From Pectobacterium araliae (GTDB taxonomy: Bacteria > Pseudomonadota > Gammaproteobacteria > Enterobacterales > Enterobacteriaceae): a DNA stretch of 64,000 bases. Location of the stretch: positions 1,054,001-1,118,000 of the forward strand of contig NZ_AP028908.1 in the NCBI RefSeq assembly GCF_037076465.1, written 5' to 3'. The notes beneath the pieces are model-generated. The model had not been told where the DNA came from. It did not search any database and was given only the letters and a program-made list of their open reading frames with translations. Shown here piece by piece: positions 50,401 through 57,723 of the stretch (position 1 is its first letter; every line of letters begins with the position of its first letter). The translations under genes and the position numbers were made by a program.

Positions 50401-53066
50401 GCGATGATGTTGATGGCGATGCTGTCGCCAGATTTATCAACGCTGATAGTGTGACTTTCGCTCGCGGCATTGCCCGCTTTGTTATTCACGTTGACGCTAA
50501 TGCTGTGCGCGCCGTCCGCCAGCAGGGCGATATCTGCGGTTGAAACGTTGACGCTCCAGACGCCGCCAGACTGGACGGTAGCAAGATACGTCTTTCCATT
50601 CAGGCTAATGGTAACCACTTGCCCAGTCTCAACGTTGGTGGTGGTCCCACTCAACTGCTGGCTGACTTTGGCTTCCGCGCCGTCAATGATGTTATCGCCC
50701 GCGACGTTATTGATGGTAATGGTCGGGGCGGTGGTCGCGCCGCTGTCAATGATCAGCGGGCGGGTAACCGTAGTGGTGTTACCTGCGGCGTCGGTGAGTG
50801 CTATGGTCAGATTCTGGCTACCGTCCGTAATAGCAACCAGATCGGCCGTTGGCAGCGTAATGCTCCAGTTGCCGTCGTTGCCGACCGTCGTGGTGTAGGT
50901 CTTGCCGCCGAGCGTCGCGGTGACCGAGCGACCCGCTTCGCTCAGCGATGCCGTTCCACTGATGACCTGATCGACCGCCAGTTCCGCACCGTTGAGGATA
51001 TTGTCCTGCGCGACCGCAGAGACAGTGAGCGTCGGTGGCGTGGTATCAACGCTGATGTTTCTTGTTACCGTCGTTTCGTTACCTGCAATATCGCGGACGA
51101 CAATCTCCAGCACGCTGACGCTATCCGATGGCAGGTTTTGCAGGATGTTTTTGGGGATCGTGACCGTCCAATGCCCGTTGGTATCCACCGTTCCCGTCAC
51201 GGTATTCCCACCAATCGTCAGGCTGACGGTTTGACCCCTGCCGCTAATCCCCGTTTCTCCGCTGATGACTTGATCCTGCGCGGCTTCGGCTGCGTTTAAT
51301 ACGCCATCGGTGAACGGCGGGGTGGGGAGTGTGATCGTCGGAAGCGTATTGATGTGGACATCCAGCGTATGGTTGACGGTGACGGTTTCTCCGCTGATCC
51401 CTTGCACGCTGGCAGTGATGGTATTACTGCCGTCAGTCAGGCCAAGCAGGTCAGCGCTGGGGATACTCACAGACCATTTGCCGTCAGCGTCCGTCGTGGT
51501 GGTGTAGGACTTTCCGTTCAATGTGACAGTCACGGTTTGTCCTGCGGCAACATTGGCGGTCGTCCCGCTGACCGCCAATGGCTGTCCTGCTTCTGTGGCA
51601 TTCAGGCGGTCATCGGTTGAGACGATACTGATGTTGACCGCTTCGGCGCTGGTGTCCACCGTGATGGTTTGCGGCGGTAGTGTAGTGGTGTTGCCTGCTT
51701 TATCCGTTAGTGACGCCACCAGAGTGTAGGTGCCGTTAGTTAGCGGCTGGATATCGCCGGCAGGAATGAGAACACTCCACGAACCATCACTTCCTACCGT
51801 TGTCGTGTAAGTGATGCCGTTAAACGTCACCGTTACGGTCTGTCCCACATCCGACAGAGAAGCCGTACCGGAGACAAGCTGTGAGGATTGGAGTTCGTCG
51901 ATGGTGAGTTTATTATCCCCGGTAAACGGCAACAGAGACAGTTCTGGCGGCGTGGTGTCGACAATGATGGTGTGGTTGACCACGGTGATATTTCCGGCAT
52001 TGTCACTAATCGTGAACGACAGGGCATGTTCGCCTTCGTTCAGCGCACGCAGGTCTGCGGCAGGAACGGTCAGAGTCCAGTTCCCGGCTGCATTGATGGT
52101 CGTGGTATAGGTTTTGCCATTGAGTGTGATGGTGACGTTTTGACCGGCCTCACCTGTGCCGTTGAGAACCTGGCCGTTTGCCAGTTCTCCTACGGTGAGG
52201 TAATTATCACCCGTAAATTTATCCACGGTTAAATGCGGAGGCAGGGTATCAATGGTGAGATCGAGGGTTTTCTCGTGGACGATGCCGTTCGCGTCTGGCA
52301 CGCTCACTTTTAATGTGTAGATGCCATCTTCCAGTCCGGTAAAGGCATCCGCTGGTAGCGTCAATTGCCAGGTGCCGTCTGTGGCCACCGTCGTGGTGTA
52401 AACTACGCCGTTCAAGGTGATAGTGACGGTTTGCCCCGTGCTGACACCCGTCGTTTTCCCGCTGAGAATATGGGGTTCCCCGATCTCTGTGCGGTTCAGG
52501 ATATTGTCTTCAGCGAAGGGGGTGATTGTTAAGGACTCAGGAGGGGGAGGCGTGGTGGAATGGTTGTCGTCACTTGACGAGCTGGCAGCGATGGCTGCTC
52601 CACCGATGGCTATGGCACCAAGAATACCCCCCAGTGTGGCAGCAGACACTGTGCTAGTGGCGGTACTGCCAATCAGTAATGACGTTATATCGCCCAGTGC
52701 GGCGTATTCTGGCGTGAGGGCAATGGCTTCTCCCGCGAGTGCTGCCCCTTCTGCGGCTGCCGCGCCGGAGAATTGTGCGTGGACCAGTCGGGTGCCATCA
52801 TCAAAAACCAGCTCACTGTGATAGCCTGCGGCATCCAGGGTGAAGAAACTTTCGTAACGGACGGTGGTACCGTCTTTCATGTGCAAGATAAGATCGTCGC
52901 CGAGGCGCTCATAGCGAGACACCATGTCGGGTGTGCCATAGATTCTGACTGTACTGCTTTCCAGTAGTTCGATATTTTGGGTTCCGCCCGGCACGGCTCT
53001 GATGAATTGACCATCATGGCGCGACAGGATATTTGTATTTCCCGCAATAACATTCATATCTGACAT
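38457..53066 (-). CDS. Giant type I-secreted BapA/LapA-type adhesin (4,869 aa)
   Basis: An unbroken 14.6 kb frame. Residues 1-165 are a BapA-type N-terminal domain (SRHDGQFIRAVPGGTQNIEL at the start) ending in an Ala/Gly-rich hydrophobic patch (142-161), with a Ser/Asp and proline linker after it. From about 178 to 4640 I count 44 Ig-like repeats averaging about 101 residues, each starting with a hydrophobic strand plus DNxLNxxEA-type and ending DAAGNxTT-type. The last 229 residues hold a single RTX-like patch (GSEGDDLITL, GGDGIDTLHL) and an uncleaved C-terminal type I export signal ending GLLVNMV. I noticed no cysteine. It heads the operon with its own TolC, ABC and HlyD proteins. In P. atrosepticum a comparable multirepeat adhesin with a linked type I system is reported to be controlled through cyclic di-GMP. 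Likely roles are biofilm formation and attachment to plant surfaces. Confidence 0.95.
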   Translation of the reverse strand: MSDMNVIAGNTNILSRHDGQFIRAVPGGTQNIELLESSTVRIYGTPDMVSRYERLGDDLILHMKDGTTVRYESFFTLDAAGYHSELVFDDGTRLVHAQFSGAAAAEGAALAGEAIALTPEYAALGDITSLLIGSTATSTVSAATLGGILGAIAIGGAAIAASSSSDDNHSTTPPPPESLTITPFAEDNILNRTEIGEPHILSGKTTGVSTGQTVTITLNGVVYTTTVATDGTWQLTLPADAFTGLEDGIYTLKVSVPDANGIVHEKTLDLTIDTLPPHLTVDKFTGDNYLTVGELANGQVLNGTGEAGQNVTITLNGKTYTTTINAAGNWTLTVPAADLRALNEGEHALSFTISDNAGNITVVNHTIIVDTTPPELSLLPFTGDNKLTIDELQSSQLVSGTASLSDVGQTVTVTFNGITYTTTVGSDGSWSVLIPAGDIQPLTNGTYTLVASLTDKAGNTTTLPPQTITVDTSAEAVNISIVSTDDRLNATEAGQPLAVSGTTANVAAGQTVTVTLNGKSYTTTTDADGKWSVSIPSADLLGLTDGSNTITASVQGISGETVTVNHTLDVHINTLPTITLPTPPFTDGVLNAAEAAQDQVISGETGISGRGQTVSLTIGGNTVTGTVDTNGHWTVTIPKNILQNLPSDSVSVLEIVVRDIAGNETTVTRNISVDTTPPTLTVSAVAQDNILNGAELAVDQVISGTASLSEAGRSVTATLGGKTYTTTVGNDGNWSITLPTADLVAITDGSQNLTIALTDAAGNTTTVTRPLIIDSGATTAPTITINNVAGDNIIDGAEAKVSQQLSGTTTNVETGQVVTISLNGKTYLATVQSGGVWSVNVSTADIALLADGAHSISVNVNNKAGNAASESHTISVDKSGDSIAINIIASDNLLNQAESLQPLAISGNTANVPAGQTVTVTLNGKNYTTTVAVDGSWTLQIPSADLQLLSDGNATVTASVNVAGSAPVTDAHTLGVHIHTLPQPTIDTPFGNGSLNGTEALVSQTITGHTGISGAGQSVVVSLGGKSYTGTVDTAGNWKVTVPAADLQQLPEGDNTLRVTAQDAAGNQAGHTFVSHTDLTAPTLTIGTIAGDDTINLVESQSNQSVNGTASLSEVGRTVVIAFDGQFYTGVVGNNGNWSINLPTAALRGMADGSYTLSASLTDSVGNTTSVEKSITLSADPAFQPTIFVNAFVDENNAISAADLKVSQWLTGTSDNVETGQVATIVLNSKFYFATIQNDGKWSVEIPAEHMAELSEGTVSISAQVTDIAGNEGNHEIWSDVDISNDSISISIVALDNQLNRLEASQPLTISGSTANVTPGESVTVTLNGKTYSGTIAANGSWTVAIDSSDLLALPDGTATITASVANPGDVPVTVSRNIDIHINNLPQPTIDPPFGDGILNIIESTSGQNLTGKTGISGGGQSVIVTLNGKTYTATVDSQGNWSTTLPATDLQSLLTGVQTIRVEATDTAGNSIESTRDITVDRVSPLLTLKPLTSDGIINAAESLNDQVISGNALQADAGRTVIVTINNKNYQAQIQVDGSWSTTIPTADLQALADGNYTVTATLTSASGNSTTSTGSLTLDANPANLPLLTINAIALNNIIDGGEINVAQVISGSSLNVEAGQRVTVTLGDNTYITTVGSDGQWRVSVPSVDLLHLAQGTHIVTIGVNDVSGNPATLSQTITVNTALSGIAIDTIAGDDKLNQVEAAQALTVNGSSQNVAAGTTVTIMLNGKSYDGVIQSNGTWSISVSSADVSALADGTSTLTVTTVDNTGNVLSGSRTIDVFTHSNPTLTLNTPFSDGILNAAEASVIQTLSGTTGIASPGQTVTATLGGVTYTGIVDTAGNWTISLPVNGLQNLPNGAAALQVSVSDAAGNSSTLTSNVTVARTPPTLTTASFATDNILNSTEVLSNQPLTGTASPSSAGQTVTATLNGKTYSGIVGNDGTWSISIPSADLSNLSDGSYSIVTRLTDIAGNTTTTTQTIGVDASPLNAPVIVIGTFAGNNIIDGAEARVSQILSGTSKNVEQGQTVTISFNGKAYTAQVLSNGNWSTTISDTDMALLVNGSQTITVNVNDVSGNTATSSSTVTINTNASGLSIAPITGDNQLNVQEAGNGITISGGAVNVAPGTDVNVILNGKTYTAQVQPDGTWSAGIPSIDLKALGDGVITVHVTAVDQAGNALSGTQQLGVSINNPPVASLHMPFSDGYLNLSDAQAGQTLSGTTGLRGSGQTVSITIGSTVYSGTVDGNGNWSLQLPSAMLTTQPDGILNISVTVTDAAGNTSTVQGSAFVDLTPPVLTINPVGVDDIINIAESLLPLQITGTSPVNDSGHPVIVNVTINGQIYQGLAQADGTWSVTVPAGDLQNMPNGITAITATLTDAAGNTGTVSHSITLDTDPAQAPTLTIATLSTDDYLNLAESSQPLTISGSSQNVEQGQQVTITFNDQTYLATVGADGSWSTTVPATDVGNVPGGKQTVSASVTDVSGNLGSTTHSITVITDVANLPGITIATLSDDDVINAQDSQSDLLISGSTTNVSAGQHLTVTLNSKTYLATVGADGSWSTTVPASDVQNLPQGSQNVTATVSDLAQNPATATHPFTVDTLPPLLSIDMLVDSSDIGLADALAGLPLSGKAEAGLQVTIKVGTAVYSAVADSNGIWQIAIAANDLLALGDGVKTLAARVTDGAGNASAISIDITLKTQALPTLTLNALYDNNVLTSAELATETTIGGSYTHLPVGTAIQVTIGAYTVTGITLAGGLWSATIPANALTILADGNVQVSATVTDSAGNTGSAGGTLDVVIHTNFSISITPPFVDGVLNQTESTTDQLLTGTTGLLDPGQSVSVSITNGTITTTYNATVTANGQWSVILPAADLSAFGDGTHTINVTVTDHAGNTGTGSDTFISVIVGVPVATLDTPFGDGKLSLADAQPGATLSGQTGLTSNAGQTVAVSINGTSLPATVNADGSWSLSLDRQTLIDLPDGTVNFTVTVTDTAGNTSTTAATANVLTTTLPVATLDLPFGDGILNTTEIQAIQTLTGKTGISSAGQDVTITVTNKTTQVDTTFTATADGLGGWSRALSPADLALFTEGNYSISVTVTDWVGNSNTSTSVDVSSAQTLPAPLVDVSPFGVDNILSSAEAASPLTFSGRTQISGNGQNVKLEIDLNGIRYTGTVDNAGNWSVTLPQNALNSLSDGQHTVTVTATDAAGNIGATPIPFTSDFTPPAITLNTPFDDGYLSIAEAGTLLGRTLSGNAGDAVSVTVTFGGESLVTQLSGGVWTATLTPTQLSLLADGTHNIVITATDAAGNTTTLNSQATIAQTAPTLAINDVGGADKTLDYAESRTTQTVSGTSTGLEVGQNVTVKLNSVEYTAKILADGTWSVSIPPAALQALANTAYTITADATDKAGNPTQANVGFDVNLTQTPATMVIDAIATDDIINAAEINGNITISGRVTGILPMSAIAVSIGGAPVIGAITTDNNGIWEITISARDYFTTDGSVNVSATTVFPIPLITDTKTVLVDTIAPTLDIEAFAGNNVLNGTEASTAQTITGTASTTEAGQLVSVVLNGKTYSAQVQSDGTWSVSVSVADLAQLGDGSHTITATLADKAGNTTTDTQVVTVDTGIPLLSVTLFDDNILTLAEALAGGVIKGTGEIGATVTLTAGPLVGTTTVGSDGTWTIPVLSANLQNLFDGPQVIGVTLTDISGNSTHLDVTLDVALNKTLGAGITDIFGNDGILNLAESLVTQVISGHATGDYLGAKVQVTVLGSTVEATVGANGAWSVALAPNLFTSLTNGLLAVNVDIVDSHGNVKNQLVNIDVLKSLPVIDSVVAFTDGALNAADVATSQVISGVVSNVNIAAGATVAVTLGNKIYTGISVGAGGAWSLSVPALDLQALQDGTLALGVAVTDHAGNTASQIVNVPTIIKNLPSITLNPAFGDSLLNLGDLLVNQTLSGTATGLAGRTITLSISGSQIATATVGVDGKWSAAVTPSVLGILQGLGSGDFTVSATATDTVGNSTTGSAGIKFDFAQPVITLNPIFGGDGFLNAAEALVAQTISGVVTNTAVGSPVTVTLGSKTFQSTVGANGAFSLTLQPSDLSALVDGSATLGVSITNASGNTSTVSNAINIIAKTLPTIGLGSLFGGDGFLNAAEAALTQTISGTTTNAAAGSAIVIRIGTLTLNATVGNDGSWSASVTPLQLSGLANGNLTVSATVTDPAGNSNSISAGLNVSILPPTITLNPLFNGGVLDLSSLLSAQTISGTTTNVAAGTAINITLGSKTYTATVGANGSWSLPVPNLDLKALVDGVTHVGVRLVDAAGNVGEASSALNVIINALPTIAINPLFGGDGLLNAVEAAAGQVISGTSTNAIGSTIQVSLGTKTYSAVVQNNGTWSVNLPSLDLNNLTDGTLSLSASLTNSAGKTTSAGASIGVGVHALPTVSLGSLFGGDGYLNLAEAGINQLISGTTTNAAGGNVTLTVGGLTLSATIASNGTWSISVPSANLLNIADGNLSVGITVTDRYGNTNNASSNVIVKTHQLPQLGIDAVGSLIGNTIGLLSNGVTISGTSRYVQQGAKVTVTLLGQTLQGTVGADGKWNAHFSSSLLGINALNVGTILTALLGTAVEASVTDQAGNFTGVSAGLTSGVVIGLPFMSAMALDVDDSSIAQLASLSREPLDTGESANVQPLTVSSTFAPAALSETRTIDNHASTEVENSVYAIGGVVINLADGSVQTGTAITGSEGDDLITLSSLDFTHIDGGDGIDTLHLDGTSLNLDLTALGLKIDNVEIFDLGPNGTNSITFDLDRALNVTDRPEDDLLIVGGEGSKVNLIPGDGAWSTVGQRDIDGQHFDVYHHSSLDSANSLGDVLVQQGLLVNMV
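39706..40980 (-). repeat. Second repeat family near the adhesin C-terminus
   Basis: Ig domains 39, 40, 42 and 43 share FGGDGxLNxxEA at their start, unlike those upstream. The corresponding DNA (GCCATCGCCGCCAAACAG-like) recurs four times in this stretch, so these domains form a separately amplified group. Confidence 0.7.
46480..51345 (-). repeat. Four-domain higher-order repeat in the adhesin (Ig repeats 5-20)
   Basis: Within the Ig array the domain types recur in the order A-B-C-D four times: A starts with PTITLPTPPFTDG-like, B with TPPTLTVSAVAQDNILN-like, C with APTITINNVAGDNIIDGAEA-like and D with SIAINIIASDNLLNQAES-like text. Each set is about 405 residues (1.2 kb). Partial cycles continue on both sides (domain 4 is type D, 21-23 are A, B and C-like). 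This indicates amplification in blocks of four. Confidence 0.8.
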
Positions 53067-53773
53067 GAAATAGCCTCTTACTTATCTGCAACCATCGTCT
53101 GCACACTTCTCCTGGCAGAACGAATGCCGTTTGGGAGAGGTATGGGTATATGCGCAACCAAGAGGAGCGCTAAAATAGACCTGGTTTAGAAATGGAAAAC
53201 AGTAAAGCGTGGCTAGATATATCGCTGTTTATCTCTCTTCCATGAGGACTAGGTTATCGGGATGATGTTTACCCGATCCTTGATATTTATAGGTGTGGCT
53301 TAACTAAAAATCCAATTTTTTTGAAATGTTTTGAAAACAAAAAAATATAACAGCATTCTTATTGATTAGATGAGATATCGATTATTTTTTTTAAAATCAT
53401 TACCGCGCTAATCACAATCATTAATTATCGTCAATTAGTGATTGGAAATCGTAATTTCATGGTTTTTTGTGCTGAAATGATCGGGATAAAATGGGATGTT
53501 CGTCTCGGTGCATGTTTCTATATCTTTATTTATTGTATCAATTTGTGTTTTTTATTTTTAACGGTAAAACGTAAATGTTAATGCGATACGTTGTTGGGGG
53601 AATGATAACCAGGCGTGATTATTTATCATTTTTTCTAATGCATTTTACTGACGATGTTGGATATGGAGTTTGAGTGGCGTCTGATGTAACGCCGGATATG
53701 AGAATTATTCTTGATATCACGGTTATCCCTATTACACTGCGGGCAATGTTTTCATTATAGAGATTAGGTTGTT
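53067..53773. other. Divergent AT-rich promoter region of the adhesin and yojI
   Basis: About 700 bp of AT-rich DNA with no supported gene, between the adhesin start (minus) and the yojI start (plus). Its length and base composition suit a heavily regulated promoter (for example silencing by H-NS), but I see no defined operator. Confidence 0.5.
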
Positions 53774-55420
53774 ATGGAGTTGCTCCGCATTGTTTACCAA
53801 CAATACCGCTGGCCATTTCTTGCCGTTATCATTTTAAGTTTGCTGAGTGCCGCATTGGGTATTGGGTTGATTGCTTTTATCAATTTGCAATTGATTGAAA
53901 CGGTCAATCACTCACTCCGTGTATTGCCGCAATTCCTGGGATTACTGCTGCTTTTGATGGGCGTGACGCTGGCGTCTCAACTGGCGTTGACCACGCTCGG
54001 GCACCATTTCGTTTATCGTCTGCGTGGGCAGTTTATCAAGCGCATTCTGGATACTAACATTGCGCGCATTGAGCAGATTGGCAGTGCGCAGTTGCTCGCC
54101 AGCCTGTCCAGTGATATCCGTAATATCACCATCGCATTTGTACGCCTGCCGGAGTTGATTCAGGGTATTGTGCTTACTATCGGCTCAGTGGCTTATCTTG
54201 CGTGGCTTTCTCCCAAAATGCTGGTGGTGACATCCGTCTGGATTGCGGTAACCCTCTGGGGCGGATTTATGCTGGTGTCCCGCGTCTACAGTCATCTTAC
54301 TCAGGTTCGGGAAGCGGAAAACCGCCTCCAGAAAGATTATGAAACCGTGATTAACGGGCGTAAGGAGCTGACGCTCAATCGGGAACGGGCACAAAAACTG
54401 TATGAAGACGTTTATCAGGCCAATGCGCAGGATTATCGACAGAATGTGATTCGTGCCGACACCTTCCATCTCAGCGCGGTGAACTGGTCAAATATCATGA
54501 TGCTGGGCGTGATTGGCGCTGTTTTTTTCATGGCAAACAATCTCGACTGGGCAGATACCAATGTTGCCGCGACGTATTCACTCATGCTGCTTTTTTTACG
54601 CACGCCGATGTTGCAAGCCGTTGGCGCACTGCCGACGTTGCTGAGCGCACAAGTCGCGTTTAATAAGTTGAAACTTTTAGATTTGGCGGATTATCAGGAA
54701 GCGTTTTCCGCAGCGGCTGCCCCTGCTGACTGGCACACGCTGGAACTGCGTGATGTGGTATTTCGCTATGACGATTCCAGATTTGAAATTGGGCCAATCA
54801 ATCTGGTGATAAAGCGTGGTGAACTGGTGTTTCTGATTGGCGGCAATGGGAGTGGGAAATCTACGCTGGCGATGCTGCTGACCGGGATTTATACCCCGAT
54901 TTCCGGCTCGCTACTGCTGGATAACCGCCCCGTTACGGCGGAAACGCGAGAAGATTACCAAAAGCTATTTTCTGCCATCTTTACCGATTTCCACCTGTTC
55001 GGGCAGATGATGGGGCCGCAGGGAACGGAGCCGGATACGGCGCTGGTGGATGGGTGGTTGGATCGCTTAAATATGCGGCATAAGTTGACGCTGGAGCATC
55101 ATCAGGTGATGAACTTACAGCTTTCTCAAGGGCAGCGTAAGCGCGTGGCGCTTTTGTTGGCTGTCGCTGAGCAGCGGGACATTCTGCTGCTGGATGAATG
55201 GGCGGCCGATCAGGACCCGCAATTCCGTCGCGTGTTCTATCTTGAGCTGCTACCGCAGTTGCGTGCATTGGGGAAAACGATTGTGGCGATTAGCCATGAC
55301 GATCACTACTTTGAACATGCCGATCGCCTGCTTGAAATGCATCAGGGAACGCTGTCAGAACTGACGGGCGACGCGCGCGAACAGGCCTCGCAGGATGCCG
55401 TGGCACAGATTAGTCGGTAA
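53774..55420 (+). CDS. yojI: YojI-type ABC exporter (cyclic peptide/siderophore family)
   Basis: A 548-residue fused permease-ATPase that aligns from end to end with E. coli YojI, which exports the peptide antibiotic microcin J25 together with TolC. The N-terminal half has six hydrophobic segments, with [20 protein letters not shown] conserved; the ATPase has Walker [26 protein letters not shown] as the signature region and [17 protein letters not shown] as Walker B, where the usual DEP is DEW, as in YojI and PvdE relatives. The physiological substrate is unknown. It is monocistronic, divergent from the adhesin gene. Confidence 0.93.
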   Translation: MELLRIVYQQYRWPFLAVIILSLLSAALGIGLIAFINLQLIETVNHSLRVLPQFLGLLLLLMGVTLASQLALTTLGHHFVYRLRGQFIKRILDTNIARIEQIGSAQLLASLSSDIRNITIAFVRLPELIQGIVLTIGSVAYLAWLSPKMLVVTSVWIAVTLWGGFMLVSRVYSHLTQVREAENRLQKDYETVINGRKELTLNRERAQKLYEDVYQANAQDYRQNVIRADTFHLSAVNWSNIMMLGVIGAVFFMANNLDWADTNVAATYSLMLLFLRTPMLQAVGALPTLLSAQVAFNKLKLLDLADYQEAFSAAAAPADWHTLELRDVVFRYDDSRFEIGPINLVIKRGELVFLIGGNGSGKSTLAMLLTGIYTPISGSLLLDNRPVTAETREDYQKLFSAIFTDFHLFGQMMGPQGTEPDTALVDGWLDRLNMRHKLTLEHHQVMNLQLSQGQRKRVALLLAVAEQRDILLLDEWAADQDPQFRRVFYLELLPQLRALGKTIVAISHDDHYFEHADRLLEMHQGTLSELTGDAREQASQDAVAQISR

Positions 55421-55567
55421 CGTAAATCGGCGCGGCGGAACACCGCGCTGTGAGGTATCACACACCGCTAGCGTGAAGTCTGACAGGTATATATTAATTC
55501 GTTGAATTCTGGGGCATGATAAGCGCCAATGTTGGTGGTTTGCCAACAGAGTGAGGATTTTTACTTA

Positions 55568-55596
55568 CAGATCAGGCACCTGACGTATCTGATCTG
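55568..55596 (+). promoter_or_regulatory. Inverted repeat in the ansB leader
   Basis: CAGATCAG (55568-55575) and CTGATCTG (55589-55596) are perfect 8-bp arms with a 13-base loop, about 30 bp before the ansB ATG. It could be an operator or a leader hairpin; its phase does not match a CRP or FNR consensus. Confidence 0.45.
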
Positions 55597-55625
55597 CCAC
55601 CTAACTCAATAAATTGGTATAGGTT

Positions 55626-56675
55626 ATGAAAAGGATGTTTAACGCATTATTTGTTGTTGTTTTTGTTTGTTTTTCGTCTCTGGCGAATGCGGCAGAAAAT
55701 TTACCTAACATTGTCATTCTGGCAACGGGCGGTACGATTGCGGGTTCCGCAGCGGCCAACACGCAAACCACGGGATATAAAGCCGGTGCGCTGGGCGTAG
55801 AAACGCTGATTCAAGCGGTGCCAGAGCTGAAAACGCTTGCCAATATCTCAGGTGAGCAGGTTGCCAGCATCGGCAGTGAAAATATGACCAGCGATGTATT
55901 GCTGAAGCTGAGCAAGCGCGTGAACGAGCTGCTGGCACGCAGCGATGTCGATGGCGTGGTGATTACGCACGGTACGGATACGCTTGACGAATCGCCTTAC
56001 TTCCTAAACCTGACGGTGAAGAGTGACAAGCCGGTGGTCTTTGCTGCTGCAATGCGCCCGGCAACGGCCATCAGCGCCGACGGTCCGATGAACCTGTACG
56101 GTGCGGTTAAAGTGGCTGCGGATAAAAACTCTCGCGGTCGCGGCGTTCTCGTTGTGCTGAACGACCGTATTGGTTCTGCCCGTTTCATCAGCAAAACCAA
56201 CGCCTCTACGCTGGATACCTTTAAAGCGCCGGAAGAAGGTTACCTGGGCGTGATTATCGGTGACAAAATTTACTACCAGACGCGTCTGGATAAAGTTCAC
56301 ACCACGCGTTCTGTGTTTGACGTGACCAACGTTGATAAACTGCCCGCTGTCGACATTATCTATGGCTATCAGGACGATCCAGAATATATGTATGACGCCT
56401 CTATCAAACACGGTGTGAAAGGCATCGTGTATGCAGGGATGGGCGCAGGTAGCGTATCCAAGCGCGGCGACGCCGGTATCCGTAAAGCGGAAAGCAAAGG
56501 TATCGTTGTTGTGCGTTCCAGCCGTACCGGTAGCGGAATCGTACCACCAGATGCAGGCCAACCTGGTCTGGTTGCCGATTCTCTGAGCCCGGCTAAATCA
56601 CGCATTCTGCTGATGCTGGCACTGACGAAAACGACCAGTCCGGCTGTTATTCAGGATTACTTCCACGCCTATTAA
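55626..56675 (+). CDS. ansB: Periplasmic L-asparaginase II
   Basis: Type II asparaginase, 349 residues, hydrolysing asparagine (and glutamine to a lesser degree) in the periplasm. A signal peptide ends near LANA (residue 22). The mature N-terminus [20 protein letters not shown] has the nucleophilic Thr37; the second active-site block [14 protein letters not shown] has the Thr-Asp pair and [20 protein letters not shown] the Lys/Ser region. Homologues from Erwinia and Pectobacterium are well-known enzymes. It follows yojI by 205 bp, and its ATG has only a moderate ribosome-binding sequence (TAGG). Nothing unusual in the protein. Confidence 0.95.
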   Translation: MKRMFNALFVVVFVCFSSLANAAENLPNIVILATGGTIAGSAAANTQTTGYKAGALGVETLIQAVPELKTLANISGEQVASIGSENMTSDVLLKLSKRVNELLARSDVDGVVITHGTDTLDESPYFLNLTVKSDKPVVFAAAMRPATAISADGPMNLYGAVKVAADKNSRGRGVLVVLNDRIGSARFISKTNASTLDTFKAPEEGYLGVIIGDKIYYQTRLDKVHTTRSVFDVTNVDKLPAVDIIYGYQDDPEYMYDASIKHGVKGIVYAGMGAGSVSKRGDAGIRKAESKGIVVVRSSRTGSGIVPPDAGQPGLVADSLSPAKSRILLMLALTKTTSPAVIQDYFHAY

Positions 56676-56701
56676 TCGCCCGAGCGGTTTTTTAGTGTGA
56701 T

Positions 56702-56850
56702 AGCCCCGCCTTTAAGCGCGTAATGCGATCGTTTAAGGATCGAGATACACGGGGCGACCACAGGGGTGAGGCCTCCCTGCGGGAACCTCCCCCTGTGTTT
56801 CCCCTAACAACGGGCTTAAGTGACGAGTATTAGCCTTTAAGCGCGGGGCT
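56702..56850. repeat. Nested palindromic repeat downstream of ansB
   Basis: An outer 8-bp inverted repeat AGCCCCGC (56702-56709) / GCGGGGCT (56843-56850) followed by TTTTT encloses an inner one, ACAGGGG (56760-56766) / CCCCTGT (56790-56796). Each outer arm adjoins CTTTAAGCGC-like text, so the ends are related but partly rearranged. The right arm can act as an ansB terminator. It appears to be a dispersed repeat. Confidence 0.6.
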
Positions 56851-57061
56851 TTTTACTGTTGCTCATTTCAGCTTTTCATTCCCACTGAGAAGTCACTTCC
56901 CTCTCTGTCGATTTTATCGGTATGATTCAGTCCACGACAAAGCAGGTAATCACCCCATTTATCTTTGAGACCCGGAATAATTCGAGCGGCGGGACTGCCT
57001 ACGCGCGTCCAGCTTGAAGTATGACGGAGTGGGTGAATAAAGAAGAAGGATACGTCATTAC
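56851..57061. other. Non-coding remainder between ansB and aroL
   Basis: The gap of 386 bp (56676-57061) holds the palindromic repeat above and then this stretch. A minus-strand frame (66 codons) crosses it but overlaps the aroL start and has no supported ribosome-binding site; I treat it as non-coding. The aroL promoter should lie here. Confidence 0.45.
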
Positions 57062-57583
57062 ATGACACACCCCATTTTTATGGTTGGTGCCAGAGGCTGT
57101 GGGAAGACTACGGTAGGGCATCAATTGGCACAGGCGCTAGGATATGACTTTGTCGATACCGACCTGTTTATGCAGCAAACGACCAATATGACAGTGGCTG
57201 ATGTCGTTGCACAGGAAGGATGGCATGGCTTCCGCCAGCGTGAAAGTCTGGCGCTTCAGCAGGTGACGTCTAACCGCTGCATCGTCGCGACAGGTGGCGG
57301 TATGGTGTTGGCGGAAGCCAATCGGCGCTTTATGCATGAGAAAGGCACGGTTATTTACCTCCATGCGGATGCGGAGCTACTAGCTCAGCGGTTGGAAGAA
57401 AACCCGCAGGATAACCAGCGGCCTACGCTGACAGGTCGCCCTATTGCAGAAGAAATGGCCGATGTACTGGCCGCGCGTGACGCGCTTTATCGCGGTGTAG
57501 CGCATCACGTTATCGATGCATCGCAGGCACCCGAAGCGATCGTAGCAAGCGTGTTGAAGGCGCTGCGTTCATCGGCAGCGTAA
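57062..57583 (+). CDS. aroL: Shikimate kinase II
   Basis: Shikimate kinase of 173 residues; it phosphorylates shikimate at the 3-hydroxyl in aromatic amino-acid synthesis. The P-loop GARGCGKTT is at residues 9-17, the shikimate-binding DTDLFMQQ and FRQRES segments follow, then ATGGGMVL and the lid with RPTLTGRP. The Cys in the P-loop and overall match point to AroL rather than AroK. In E. coli aroL is followed by yaiA and aroM, and yaiE (ppnP) is close; here ppnP comes next, so yaiA and aroM are absent from this place. Confidence 0.92.
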   Translation: MTHPIFMVGARGCGKTTVGHQLAQALGYDFVDTDLFMQQTTNMTVADVVAQEGWHGFRQRESLALQQVTSNRCIVATGGGMVLAEANRRFMHEKGTVIYLHADAELLAQRLEENPQDNQRPTLTGRPIAEEMADVLAARDALYRGVAHHVIDASQAPEAIVASVLKALRSSAA

Positions 57584-57723
57584 AGGCGTCGGTAAGGGCA
57601 CTGGTAAAATAATCATCAGTCAGTGTTACTGAACACTAACTTTCAATGAATAGATCGTGACAGTGGCTCGACTCTCCTTTTAAGATGAATTTCCTGAATT
57701 TTTTCGACGATAGGTGCCGCGCT

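Noticed and set aside
38529..52967. Many long open frames on the plus strand across the adhesin gene
   Set aside because: They are complementary-strand shadows of a repetitive coding sequence; they share its period, lack ribosome-binding sites and have no recognisable protein features.
38457..53066. Regularly spaced similar DNA segments that could suggest a CRISPR array
   Set aside because: The period is about 300 bp and the repeats code for Ig-like domains in one continuous frame; there are no short identical repeats with unique spacers.
56868..57068. 66-codon minus-strand frame between ansB and aroL
   Set aside because: It overlaps the aroL start, has no convincing ribosome-binding site and looks like part of a dispersed repeat, although I cannot fully exclude a small gene.
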